DNA from: Liolophura sinensis
Taxonomy: Eukaryota; Mollusca; Polyplacophora; Chitonida; Chitonidae
Direction: 5' to 3'
Length of the DNA stretch: 64,000 bases
NCBI RefSeq assembly: GCF_032854445.1
Contig: NW_027017991.1
Location: 62,001-126,000, forward strand
Shown: one piece after another, positions 25,865 to 37,220 of the stretch
Position numbering within the stretch: position 1 is the first letter of the stretch
How the letters are laid out: every line of letters begins with the position of its first letter
The notes under the pieces: model-generated
What the model saw: only the letters and a program-made list of their open reading frames with translations
Told to the model about the DNA's origin: nothing
Databases searched by the model: none
Program-made: the position numbers and the translations under genes

Positions 25865-27611
25865 GCTGTATCAAGTACCTTGTGTTTTTTTTTATATACA
25901 AATGGTGTGGTTTTTCTACATGTAGATAAAGACATTGAGTTTGTCTTCGACTTAGAAGTGAGACATTTGCTGGGTGAGTTAAATGGGCTTGGCCCAAAGA
26001 TTTGACGTCGTCTGGGCTACCGAAGGGCACATAACTTATAATGAAAAGTTGAATATAGTAATGACCAGTCGCGATTGTACAAAGCTAATGTAGCCGATTT
26101 CAATTCGCAAAAAGACCAGGCAAAAATCCAAAAGTGGAAAAACTGTTCCAACGCTGCTGGTAAGAGGCTAATCCGACGTATTTTTTTGACGAGAAATCGA
26201 ATGGTGCAAACCGCGTTGCTCTCCGACCAATACTTTTGGCTGTAGCCACAAATGAATAATCATTGATATCAAGATCACGTGCCCAGCAACGGCTCTTACT
26301 CCATGGAAACCAAGGAAATTTGCAATTTTTCAACAGCTGGAGATGCCTGGCCCAATTGCGCATCTTTTGGCACCTTATTGATGTGGGTCAGTGTTCAATT
26401 GTACTTTTTACAGCGGACTGTATCAAGTACCTTGTGTTTTTTTTATATACAAATGGTGTGGTTTTTCTACATGTAGATAAAGACATTGAGTTTGTCTTCG
26501 ACTTAGAAGTAAGACATTTGCTGGGTGAGTTAAATGGGCTTGGCCCAAAGATTTGACGTCGTCTGGGCTACCGAAGGGCACATAACTTATAATGAAAAGT
26601 TGAATATAGTAATGACCAGTCGCGATTGTACATAGTTAATGTAGCCGATTTCAATTAGCAAAAAGACCAGGTAAAAATCCAAAAGTGGAAAAACTGTTCC
26701 AATGCTGCTGGTAAGAGGCTAATCCGACGTATTTTTTGACGAGAAATCGAATGGTGCAAACCGCGTTGCTCTCCGACCAATACTTTTGGCTGTAGCCACA
26801 AATGAATAATCATTGATGTCAAGATCACGTGCCCAGCAACGGCTCTTACTCCATGGAAACCAAGGAAATTTGCAATTTTTCAACAGCTGGAGATGCCTGG
26901 CCCAATTGCGCATCTTTTGGCACCTTATTGATGTGGGTCAGTGTTCAATTGTACTTTTTACAGCGGACTGTATTAAGTACCTTGTGTTTTTTTTATATAC
27001 AAATGGTGTGGTTTTTCTACATGTAGATAAAGACATTGAGTTTGTCTTCGACTTAGAAGTGAGACATTTCCTGGGTGAGTTAAATGGGCTTTGCCCAAAG
27101 ATTTGACGTCGTCTGGGCTACCGAAGGGCACATAACTTATAATGAAAAGTTGAATATAGTAATGACCAGTCGCGATTGTACATAGTTAATGTAGCCGATT
27201 TCAATTCGCAAAAAGACCAGGCAAAAATCCAAAAGTGGAAAAACTGTTCCAACGCTGCTGGTAAGAGGCTAATCCGACGTAGTTTTTGACGAGAAATCGA
27301 ATGGTGCAAACCGCGTTGCTCTCCGACCAATACTTTTGGCCGTAGCCACAAATGAATAATCATTGATGTCAAGATCAAGTGCCCAGCAACGGCTCTTACT
27401 CCATGGAAACCAAGGAAATTTGCAATTTTTCAACAGCTGGAGATGCCTGGCCCAATTGCGCATCTTTTGGCACCTTATTGATGTGGGTCAGTGTTCAATT
27501 GTACTTTTTACAGCAGACTGTATCAAGTACCTTGTGTTTTTTTTTATATACAAATGGTGTGGTTTTTCTACATGTAGATAAAGACATTGAGTTTGTCTTC
27601 GACTTAGAAGT
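25865..27611. repeat. B monomers between block copies 1 and 2
   Basis: About three monomers complete the seven-monomer spacing. They include ACAAAGCTAATG near 26,080, GATATCAAG at 26,266, a CTGTATTAAG monomer with TTTCCTGGG near 27,067, and a CAAGTG change in the CACGTG site near 27,377. Confidence 0.7.
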
Positions 27612-29717
27612 AAGACATTTGCTGGGTGAGTTAAATGGGCTTGGCCCAAAGATTTGACGTCGTCTGGGCTACTGAAGGGCACATAACTTATAATGAAAAG
27701 TTGAATATAGTAATGACCAGTCGCGATTGTACATAGTTAATGTAGCCGATTTCAATTAGAAAAAATACCAGGCAAAAATCCAAAAGTGGTAAAACTGTTC
27801 CAATGCTGCTGGTAAAAGGCTAATCCGACGTATTTTTTGACGAGAAATTGAATGGTGCAAACCGCGTTGCTCTCCGACCAATACTTTTGGCCGTAGCCAC
27901 AAATGAATAATCATTGATGTCAAGATCACGTGCCCAGCAACGGCTCTTACTCCATGGAAACCAAGGAAATTTGCAATTTTTCAACAGCTGGAGATGCCTG
28001 GCCCAATTGCGCATCTTTTGGCACCTTATTGATGTGGGTCAGGGTTCAATTGTACTTTTTACAGCGGACTGTATCAAGTACCTTGTGTTTTTTTTATATA
28101 CAAATGGTGTGGTTTTTCTACATGTAGATAAAGACATTGAGTTTGTCTTCGACTTAGAAGCAAGACATTTGCTGGGTGAGTTAAATGGGCTTGGCCCAAA
28201 GATTTGACGTCGTCTGGGCTACTGAAGGGCACATAACTTATAATGAAAAGTTGAATATAGTAATGACCAGTCGCGATTGTACATAGTTAATGTAGCCGAT
28301 TTCAATTAGAAAAAATACCAGGCAAAAATCCAAAAGTGGAAAAACTGATCCAATGGTGCTGGTAAGAGGCTAATCCGACGTATTTTTTGACGAGAAATCG
28401 AATGGTGCAAACCGCGTTGCTCTCCGACCAATACTTTTGGCTGTAGCCACAAATGAATAATCATTGATGTCAAGATCACGTGCCCAGCAACGGCTCTTAC
28501 TCCATGGAAACCAAGGAAATTTGCAATTTTTCAACAGCTGGAGATGCCTGGCCCAATTGCGCATCTTTTGGCACCTTATTGATGTGGGTCAGTGTTTAAT
28601 TGTACTTTTTACAGCAGACTTTATCATGTACCTTGTGTTTTTTTTATATACAAATGGTGTGGTTTTTCTACATGTAGATAAAGACATTGAGTTTGTCTTC
28701 GACTTAGAAGTAAGACATTTGCTGGGTGAGTTAAATGGGCTTGGCCCAAAGATTTGACGTCGTCTGGGCTACCGAAGGGCACATAACTTATAATGAAAAG
28801 TTGAATATAGTAATGACCAGTCGCGATTGTACATAGTTAATGTAGCCGATTTCAATTAGCAAAAAGACCAGGTAAAAATCCAAAAGTGGAAAAACTGTTC
28901 CAATGCTGCTGGTAAGAGGCTAATCCGACGTATTTTTTGACGAGAAATCGAATGGTGCAAACCGCGTTGCTCTCCGACCAATACTTTTGGCTGTAGCCAC
29001 AAATGAATAATCATTGATGTCAAGATCACGTGCCCAGCAACGGCTCTTACTCCATGGAAACCAAGGAAATTTGCAATTTTTCAACAGCTGGAGATGCCTG
29101 GCCCAATTGCGCATCTTTTGGCACCTTATTGATGTGGGTCAGTGTTCAATTGTACTTTTTACAGCGGACTGTATTAAGTACCTTGTGTTTTTTTTATATA
29201 CAAATGGTGTGGTTTTTCTACATGTAGATAAAGACATTGAGTTTGTCTTCGACTTAGAAGTGAGACATTTGCTGGGTGAGTTAAATGGGCTTTGCCCAAA
29301 GATTTGACGTCGTCTGGGCTACCGAAGGGCACATAACTTATAATGAAAAGTTGAATATAGTAATGACCAGTCGCGATTGTACATAGTTAATGTAGCCGAT
29401 TTCAATTCGCAAAAAGACCAGGCAAAAATCCAAAAGTGGAAAAACTGTTCCAACGCTGCTGGTAAGAGGCTAATCCGACGTAGTTTTTGACGAGAAATCG
29501 AATGGTGCAAACCGCGTTGCTCTCCGACCAATACTTTTGGCTGTAGCCACAAATGAATAATCATTGATGTCAAGATCACGTGCCCAGCAACGGCTCTTAC
29601 TCCATGGAAACCAAGGAAATTTGCAATTTTTCAACAGCTGGAGATGCCTGGCCCAATTGCGCATCTTTTGGCACCTTATTGATGTGGGTCAGTGTTCAAT
29701 TGTACTTTTTACAGCAG
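27612..29717. repeat. B block copy 2
   Basis: The same ordered variants as the block at 23,758 appear here: GTGGTAAAACTG at 27,786, AAATTGAATGG near 27,845, CTGATCCAATGG near 28,346, TTTATCATG near 28,620 and CTGTATTAAG near 29,168. It continues into a T9 monomer at 29,564 and an ACCTTATG monomer with a T7 tract at 30,115, an order that is repeated at 47,178-47,942. Confidence 0.82.
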
Positions 29718-32326
29718 ACTGTATCAAGTACCTTGTGTTTTTTTTTATATACAAATGGTGTGGTTTTTCTACATGTAGATAAAGACATTGAGTTTGTCTT
29801 CGACTTAGAAGTAAGACATTTGCTGGGTGAGTTAAATGGGCTTGGCCCAAAGATTTGACGTCGTCTGGGCTACCGAAGGCCACATAACTTATAATGAAAA
29901 GTTGAATATAGTAATGACCAGTCGCGATTGTACATAGTTAATGTAGCCGATTTCAATTCGCAAAAAGACCAGGCAAAAATCCAAAAGTGGAAAAACTGTT
30001 CCAACGCTGCTGGTAAGAGGCTAATCCGACGTAGTTTTTGACGAGAAATCGAATGGTGCAAACCGCGTTGCTCTCCGACCAATACTTTTGGCTGTAGCCA
30101 CAAATGAATAATCATTGATGTCAAGATCACGTGCCCAGCAACGGCTCTTACTCCATGGAAACCAAGGAAATTTGCAATTTTTCAACAGCTGGAGATGCCT
30201 GGCCCAATTGCGCATCTTTTGGCACCTTATTGATGTGGGTCAGTGTTCAATTGTACTTTTTACAGCGGACTGTATCAAGTACCTTATGTTTTTTTATATA
30301 CAAATGGTGTGGTTTTTCTACATGTAGATAAAGACATTGAGTTTGTCTTCGACTTAGAAGTAAGACATTTGCTGGGTGAGTTAAATGGGCTTGGCCCAAA
30401 GATTTGACGTCGTCTGGGCTACCGAAGGGCACATAACTTATAATGAAAAGTTGAATATAGTAATGACCAGTCGCGATTGTACATAGCTAATGTAGCCGAT
30501 TTCAATTCGCAAAAAGACCAGGCAAAAATCCAAAAGTGGAAAAACTGTTCCAAAGCTGCTGGTAAGAGGCTAATCCGACGTATTTTTTGACGAGAAATCG
30601 AATGGTGCAAACCGCGTTGCTCTCCGACCAATACTTTTGGCTGTAGCCACAAATGAATAATCATTGATATCAAGATCACGTGCCCAGCAACGGCTCTTAC
30701 TCCATGGAAACCAAGGAAATTTGCAATTTTTCAACAGCTGGAGATGCCTGGCCCAATTGCGCATCTTTCGGCACCTTATTGATGTGGGTCAGTGTTCAAT
30801 TGTACTTTTTACAGCGGACTGTATCAAGTACCTTGTGTTTTTTTTATATACAAATGGTGTGGTTTTTCTACATGTAGATAAAGACATTGAGTTTGTCTTC
30901 GACTTAGAAGTAAGACATTTGCTGGGTGAGTTAAATGGGCTTGGCCCAAAGATTTGACGTCGTCTGGGCTACCGAAGGCCACATAACTTATAATGAAAAG
31001 TTGAATATAGTAATGACCAGTCGCGATTGTACATAGTTAATGTAGCCGATTTCAATTAGCAAAAAGACCAGGTAAAAATCCAAAAGTGGAAAAACTGTTC
31101 CAATGCTGCTGGTAAGAGGCTAATCCGACGTATTTTTTGACGAGAAATCGAATGGTGCAAACCGCGTTGCTCTCCGACCAATACTTTTGGCTGTAGCCAC
31201 AAATGAATAATCATTGATGTCAAGATCACGTGCCCAGCAACGGCTCTTACTCCATGGAAACCAAGGAAATTTGCAATTTTTCAACAGCTGGAGATGCCTG
31301 GCCCAATTGCGCATCTTTTGGCACCTTATTGATGTGGATCAGGGTTCAATTGTACTTTTTACAGCGGACTGTATCAAGTACCTTGTGTTTTTTTTATATA
31401 CAAATGGTGTGGTTTTTCTACATGTAGATAAAGACATTGAGTTTGTCTTCGACTTAGAAGTGAGACATTTGCTGGGTGAGTTAAATGGGCTTGGCCCAAA
31501 GATTTGACGTCGTCTGGGCTACCGAAGGGCACATAACTTATAATGAAAAGTTGAATATAGTAATGACCAGTCGCGATTGTACATAGTTAATGTAGCCGAT
31601 TTCAATTCGCAAAAAGACCAGGCAAAAATCCAAAAGTGGAAAAACTGTTCCAATGCTGCTGGTAAGAGGCTAATCCGACGTATTTTTTGACGAGAAATCG
31701 AATGGTGCAAACCGCGTTGCTCTCCGACCAATACTTTTGGCTGTAGCCACAAATGAATAATTATTGATGTCAAGATCACGTGCCCAGCAACGGCTCTTAC
31801 TCCATGGAAACCAAGGAAATTTGCAATTTTTCAACAGCTGGAGATGCCTGGCCCAATTGCGCATCTTTTGGCACCTTATTGATGTGGGTCAGTGTTCAAT
31901 TGTACTTTTTACAGCGGACTGTATCAAGTACCTTGTGTTTTTTTTATATACAAATGGTGTGGTTTTTCTACATGTAGATAAAGACATTGAGTTTGTCTTC
32001 GACTTAGAAGTAAGACATTTGCTGGGTGAGTTAAATGGGCTTGGCCCAAAGATTTGACGTCGTCTGGGCTACCGAAGGGCACATAACTTATAATGAAAAG
32101 TTGAATATAGTAATGACCAGTCGCGATTGTACATAGTTAATGTAGCCGATTTCAATTCGCAAAAAGACCAGGCAAAAATCCAAAAGTGGAAAAACTGTTC
32201 CAACGCTGCTGGTAAGAGGCTAATCCGACGTAGTTTTTGACGAGAAATCGAATGGTGCAAACCGCGTTGCTCTCCGACCAATACTTTTGGCTGTAGCCAC
32301 AAATGAATAATCATTGATGTCAAGAT

Positions 32327-32332
32327 CACGTG
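32327..32332. other. CACGTG palindrome (one per monomer)
   Basis: A CACGTG hexamer sits near the start of each monomer in the context GATCACGTGCCC. It matches the core recognised by many bHLH and bZIP factors (E-box or G-box). Binding here is not implied; what is visible is conservation across almost all monomers. Monomers at 27,363 and 44,407 carry CAAGTG instead, which breaks the palindrome. Confidence 0.6.
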
Positions 32333-32487
32333 CCCAGCAACGGCTCTTACTCCATGGAAACCAAGGAAATTTGCAATTTTTCAACAGCTGGAGATGCCTG
32401 GCCCAATTGCGCATCTTTTGGCACCTTATTGATGTGGGTCAGTGTTCAATTGTACTTTTTACAGCGGACTGTATCAAGTACCTTGTG

Positions 32488-32495
32488 TTTTTTTT
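32488..32495. repeat. Poly-T tract, length-variable between monomers
   Basis: Eight T are followed by ATATAC. The tract is T8 in most monomers, T9 in a recurrent class (for example near 20,932, 29,740, 37,988, 40,739, 53,410 and 62,220), T7 near 30,290 and 47,904, and T10 near 61,116. The T9 class travels with CAGACTGTATC, so most length changes are inherited by copying rather than arising afresh each time. Confidence 0.85.
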
Positions 32496-32516
32496 ATATA
32501 CAAATGGTGTGGTTTT

Positions 32517-32528
32517 TCTACATGTAGA
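32517..32528. other. 12-bp perfect palindrome TCTACATGTAGA
   Basis: TCTACATGTAGA equals its own reverse complement over 12 bp and lies just after the GGTGTGGTTTT stretch in nearly every monomer. The longest perfect palindrome I found in the monomer, it is rarely altered; the monomer at 18,557 has a one-base insertion in it (CATGTTAGA). A protein-binding or cruciform role would be inference. Confidence 0.75.
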
Positions 32529-32585
32529 TAAAGACATTGAGTTTGTCTTCGACTTAGAAGTAAGACATTTGCTGGGTGAGTTAAA

Positions 32586-32598
32586 TGGGCTTGGCCCA
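32586..32598. other. Short inverted repeat TGGGC-TTG-GCCCA
   Basis: A five-base GC-rich stem surrounds a three-base loop. The common B variant GGGCTTTGCCC changes only the loop and leaves the stem intact. The A variant GAGCTTGGCCC (near 1,512, 5,362 and 11,271) breaks one stem pair, so the stem is not strictly kept. Confidence 0.65.
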
Positions 32599-32708
32599 AA
32601 GATTTGACGTCGTCTGGGCTACCGAAGGGCACATAACTTATAATGAAAAGTTGAATATAGTAATGACCAGTCGCGATTGTACAAAGCTAATGTAGCCGAT
32701 TTCAATTA

Positions 32709-32766
32709 GAAAAAAGACCAGGCAAAAATCCAAAAGTGGAAAAACTGTTCCAAAGCTGCTGGTAAG
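32709..32766. other. A-tract cluster, candidate bent DNA
   Basis: Four runs of four to seven A on the same strand lie within about 40 bases, separated by short GC-containing stretches (GACCAGGC, TCC, GTGG). Their centres are spaced about 8-13 bp, averaging near one helical turn, which is the arrangement that bends DNA. Every monomer has the cluster, with variant linkers. Curvature is predicted from general knowledge of A-tracts and was not computed. Confidence 0.45.
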
Positions 32767-32837
32767 AGGCTAATCCGACGTATTTTTTGACGAGAAATCG
32801 AATGGTGCAAACCGCGTTGCTCTCCGACCAATACTTT

Positions 32838-32849
32838 TGGCTGTAGCCA
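32838..32849. other. Inverted repeat TGGCT-GT-AGCCA
   Basis: A five-base stem has a two-base centre, present in nearly every monomer and flanked by ATACTTT and CAAATG. A C variant in the centre (TGGCCGTAGCCA, for example near 22,936, 27,340, 27,891 and 44,383) changes one stem base. Read on the minus strand, the same bases give a weak resemblance to a Pol III box A, discussed under findings. Confidence 0.6.
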
Positions 32850-34243
32850 CAAATGAATAATCATTGATATCAAGATCACGTGCCCAGCAACGGCTCTTAC
32901 TCCATGGAAACCAAGGAAATTTGCAATTTTTCAACAGCTGGAGATGCCTGGCCCAATTGCGCATCTTTTGGCACCTTATTGATGTGGGTCAGGGTTCAAT
33001 TGTACTTTTTACAGCGGACTGTATCAAGTACCTTGTGTTTTTTTTATATACAAATGGTGTGGTTTTTCTACATGTAGATAAAGACATTGAGTTTGTCTTC
33101 GACTTAGAAGTAAGACATTTGCTGGGTGAGTTAAATGGGCTTGGCCCAAAGATTTGACGTCGTCTGGGCTACCGAAGGGCACATAACTTATAATGAAAAG
33201 TTGAATATAGTAATGACCAGTCGCGATTGTACATAGTTAATGTAGCCGATTTCAATTCGCAAAAAGACCAGGCAAAAATCCAAAAGTGGAAAAACTGTTC
33301 CAACGCTGCTGGTAAGAGGCTAATCCGACGTAGTTTTTGACGAGAAATCGAATGGTGCAAACCGCGTTGCTCTCCGACCAATACTTTTGGCTGTAGCCAC
33401 AAATGAATAATCATTGATGTCAAGATCACGTGCCCAGCAACGGCTCTTACTCCATGGAAACCAAGGAAATTTGCAATTTTTCAACAGCTGGAGATGCCTG
33501 GCCCAATTGCGCATCTTTTGGCACCTTATTGATGTGGGTCAGTGTTCAATTGTACTTTTTACAGCGGACTGTATCAAGTACCTTGTGTTTTTTTTATATA
33601 CAAATGGTGTGGTTTTTCTACATGTAGATAAAGACATTGAGTTTGTCTTCGACTTAGAAGTAAGACATTTGCTGGGTGAGTTAAATGGGCTTGGCCCAAA
33701 GATTTGACGTCGTCTGGGCTACCGAAGGGCACATAACTTATAATGAAAAGTTGAATATAGTAATGACCAGTCGCGATTGTACAAAGCTAATGTAGCCGAT
33801 TTCAATTAGAAAAAAGACCAGGCAAAAATCCAAAAGTGGAAAAACTGTTCCAAAGCTGCTGGTAAGAGGCTAATCCGACGTATTTTTTGACGAGAAATCG
33901 AATGGTGCAAACCGCGTTGCTCTCCGACCAATACTTTTGGCTGTAGCCACAAATGAATAATCATTGATATCAAGATCACGTGCCCAGCAACGGCTCTTAC
34001 TCCATGGAAACCAAGGAAATTTGCAATTTTTCAACAGCTGGAGATGCCTGGCCCAATTGCGCATCTTTTGGCACCTTATTGATGTGGGTCAGTGTTCAAT
34101 TGTACTTTTTACAGCGGACTGTATCAAGTACCTTGTGTTTTTTTTATATACAAATGGTGTGGTTTTTCTACATGTAGATAAAGACATTGAGTTTGTCTTC
34201 GACTTAGAAGTGAGACATTTGCTGGGTGAGTTAAATGGGCTTT

Positions 34244-36007
34244 GCCCAAAGATTTGACGTCGTCTGGGCTACCGAAGGGCACATAACTTATAATGAAAAG
34301 TTGAATATAGTAATGACCAGTCGCGATTGTACATAGTTAATGTAGCCGATTTCAATTCGCAAAAAGACCAGGCAAAAATCCAAAAGTGGAAAAACTGTTC
34401 CAATGCTGCTGGTAAGAGGCTAATCCGACGTATTTTTTGACGAGAAATCGAATGGTGCAAACCGCGTTGCTCTCCGACCAATACTTTTGGCTGTAGCCAC
34501 AAATGAATAATTATTGATGTCAAGATCACGTGCCCAGCAACGGCTCTTACTCCATGGAAACCAAGGAAATTTGCAATTTTTCAACAGCTGGAGATGCCTG
34601 GCCCAATTGCGCATCTTTTGGCACCTTATTGATGTGGGTCAGTGTTCAATTGTACTTTTTACAGCGGACTGTATCAAGTACCTTGTGTTTTTTTTATATA
34701 CAAATGGTGTGGTTTTTCTACATGTAGATAAAGACATTGAGTTTGTCTTCGACTTAGAAGTAAGACATTTGCTGGGTGAGTTAAATGGGCTTGGCCCAAA
34801 GATTTGACGTCGTCTGGGCTACCGAAGGGCACATAACTTATAATGAAAAGTTGAATATAGTAATGACCAGTCGCGATTGTACATAGTTAATGTAGCCGAT
34901 TTCAATTCGCAAAAAGACCAGGCAAAAATCCAAAAGTGGAAAAACTGTTCCAACGCTGCTGGTAAGAGGCTAATCCGACGTAGTTTTTGACGAGAAATCG
35001 AATGGTGCAAACCGCGTTGCTCTCCGACCAATACTTTTGGCTGTAGCCACAAATGAATAATCATTGATGTCAAGATCACGTGCCCAGCAACGGCTCTTAC
35101 TCCATGGAAACCAAGGAAATTTGCAATTTTTCAACAGCTGGAGATGCCTGGCCCAATTGCGCATCTTTTGGCACCTTATTGATGTGGGTCAGTGTTCAAT
35201 TGTACTTTTTACAGCGGACTGTATCAAGTACCTTGTGTTTTTTTTATATACAAATGGTGTGGTTTTTCTACATGTAGATAAAGACATTGAGTTTGTCTTC
35301 GACTTAGAAGTAAGACATTTGCTGGGTGAGTTAAATGGGCTTGGCCCAAAGATTTGACGTCGTCTGGGCTACCGAAGGGCACATAACTTATAATGAAAAG
35401 TTGAATATAGTAATGACCAGTCGCGATTGTACAAAGCTAATGTAGCCGATTTCAATTAGAAAAAAGACCAGGCAAAAATCCAAAAGTGGAAAAACTGTTC
35501 CAAAGCTGCTGGTAAGAGGCTAATCCGACGTATTTTTTGACGAGAAATCGAATGGTGCAAACCGCGTTGCTCTCCGACCAATACTTTTGGCTGTAGCCAC
35601 AAATGAATAATCATTGATATCAAGATCACGTGCCCAGCAACGGCTCTTACTCCATGGAAACCAAGGAAATTTGCAATTTTTCAACAGCTGGAGATGCCTG
35701 GCCCAATTGCGCATCTTTTGGCACCTTATTGATGTGGGTCAGTGTTCAATTGTACTTTTTACAGCGGACTGTATCAAGTACCTTGTGTTTTTTTTATATA
35801 CAAATGGTGTGGTTTTTCTACATGTAGATAAAGACATTGAGTTTGTCTTCGACTTAGAAGTAAGACATTTGCTGGGTGAGTTAAATGGGCTTGGCCCAAA
35901 GATTTGACGTCGTCTGGGCTACCGAAGGGCACATAACTTATAATGAAAAGTTGAATATAGTAATGACCAGTCGCGATTGTACATAGTTAATGTAGCCGAT
36001 TTCAATT
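34244..36007. repeat. Pentamer higher-order repeat, copy 2 (partial)
   Basis: The first three monomers of the 2,750-bp unit repeat with AATTATTGATG near 34,511, ACAAAGCTAATG near 35,431 and GATATCAAG near 35,617. The copy ends at 36,008, where TTAGCAAAAAGACCAGGT replaces TTCGCAAAAAGACCAGGC. Confidence 0.85.
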
Positions 36008-37220
36008 AGCAAAAAGACCAGGTAAAAATCCAAAAGTGGAAAAACTGTTCCAATGCTGCTGGTAAGAGGCTAATCCGACGTATTTTTTGACGAGAAATCG
36101 AATGGTGCAAACCGCGTTGCTCTCCGACCAATACTTTTGGCTGTAGCCACAAATGAATAATCATTGATGTCAAGATCACGTGCCCAGCAACGGCTCTTAC
36201 TCCATGGAAACCAAGGAAATTTGCAATTTTTCAACAGCTGGAGATGCCTGGCCCAATTGCGCATCTTTTGGCACCTTATTGATGTGGGTCAGTGTTCAAT
36301 TGTACTTTTTACAGCGGACTGTATTAAGTACCTTGTGTTTTTTTTATATACAAATGGTGTGGTTTTTCTACATGTAGATAAAGACATTGAGTTTGTCTTC
36401 GACTTAGAAGTGAGACATTTGCTGGGTGAGTTAAATGGGCTTTGCCCAAAGATTTGACGTCGTCTGGGCTACCGAAGGGCACATAACTTATAATGAAAAG
36501 TTGAATATAGTAATGACCAGTCGCGATTGTACATAGTTAATGTAGCCGATTTCAATTCGCAAAAAGACCAGGCAAAAATCCAAAAGTGGAAAAACTGTTC
36601 CAACGCTGCTGGTAAGAGGCTAATCCGACGTATTTTTTGACGAGAAATCGAATGGTGCAAACCGCGTTGCTCTCCGACCAATACTTTTGGCTGTAGCCAC
36701 AAATGAATAATCATTGATGTCAAGATCACGTGCCCAGCAACGGCTCTTACTCCATGGAAACCAAGGAAATTTGCAATTTTTCAACAGCTGGAGATGCCTG
36801 GCCCAATGCGCATCTTTTGGCACCTTATTGATGTGGGTCAGTGTTCAATTGTACTTTTTACAGCGGACTGTATCAAGTACCTTATGTTTTTTTTTATATA
36901 CAAATGGTGTGGTTTTTCTACATGTAGATAAAGACATTGAGTTTGTCTTCGACTTAGAAGTAAGACGTTTGCTGGGTGAGTTAAATGGGCTTGGCCCAAA
37001 GATTTGACGTCGTCTGGGCTACCGAAGGGCACATAACTTATAATGAAAAGTTGAATATAGTAATGACCAGTCGCGATTGTACATAGCTAATGTAGCCGAT
37101 TTCAATTCGCAAAAAGACCAGGCAAAAATCCAAAAGTGGAAAAACTGTTCCAAAGCTGCTGGTAAGAGGCTAATCCGACGTATTTTTGACGAGAAATCGA
37201 ATGGTGCAAACCGCGTTTGC
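36008..37220. repeat. B monomers between two pentamer blocks, a few indels
   Basis: Two monomers: a CTGTATTAAG type (36,164) and an ACCTTATG type with GACGTTTGC (36,714). CCCAATGCGC near 36,804 lacks one T, ATTTTTGACG near 37,182 lacks one T, and CGCGTTTGC near 37,215 has one extra T. These private indels recall the consensus-quality pattern at 44-48 kb. Confidence 0.65.

Larger units (their letters stand above)
32314..32863. repeat. Reference monomer, subfamily B (550 bp)
   Basis: This is a representative B monomer, taken from a clean part of the window with no stray indels nearby and cut at TTGATGTCAAG. It is used below to place the per-monomer motifs. It carries CGGACTGTATC, ACCTTGTG followed by T8, TTTGCTGGG, and the uncommon combination ACAAAGCTAATG plus TTAGAAAAAAGACC. 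That combination is shared with the monomers starting at 33,414 and 35,064, marking them as recent copies of one another. Confidence 0.95.
31494..34243. repeat. Pentamer higher-order repeat, copy 1 (2,750 bp)
   Basis: Five monomers: the next unit starts 2,750 bp later. 31,494-32,992 matches 34,244-35,742 with no difference seen, and the match continues to 33,257/36,007 with one difference (CAGGG against CAGTG at 32,993). Shared rare markers are AATTATTGATG near 31,761, ACAAAGCTAATG near 32,681 and GATATCAAG near 32,867. A two-monomer duplication also lies inside: 31,894-32,992 matches 32,994-34,092 at 1,100 bp. Confidence 0.88.

Noticed and set aside
32552-32568. CENP-B box in TTCGACTTAGAAG
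   Set aside because: TTCG followed four bases later by A fits the first half of the motif, but the essential CGGG end is missing.
32837-32850. NFI-type site in TTGGCTGTAGCCAC
   Set aside because: The half-sites are separated by four bases instead of five and the last base does not match, so it is better described as a simple inverted repeat.
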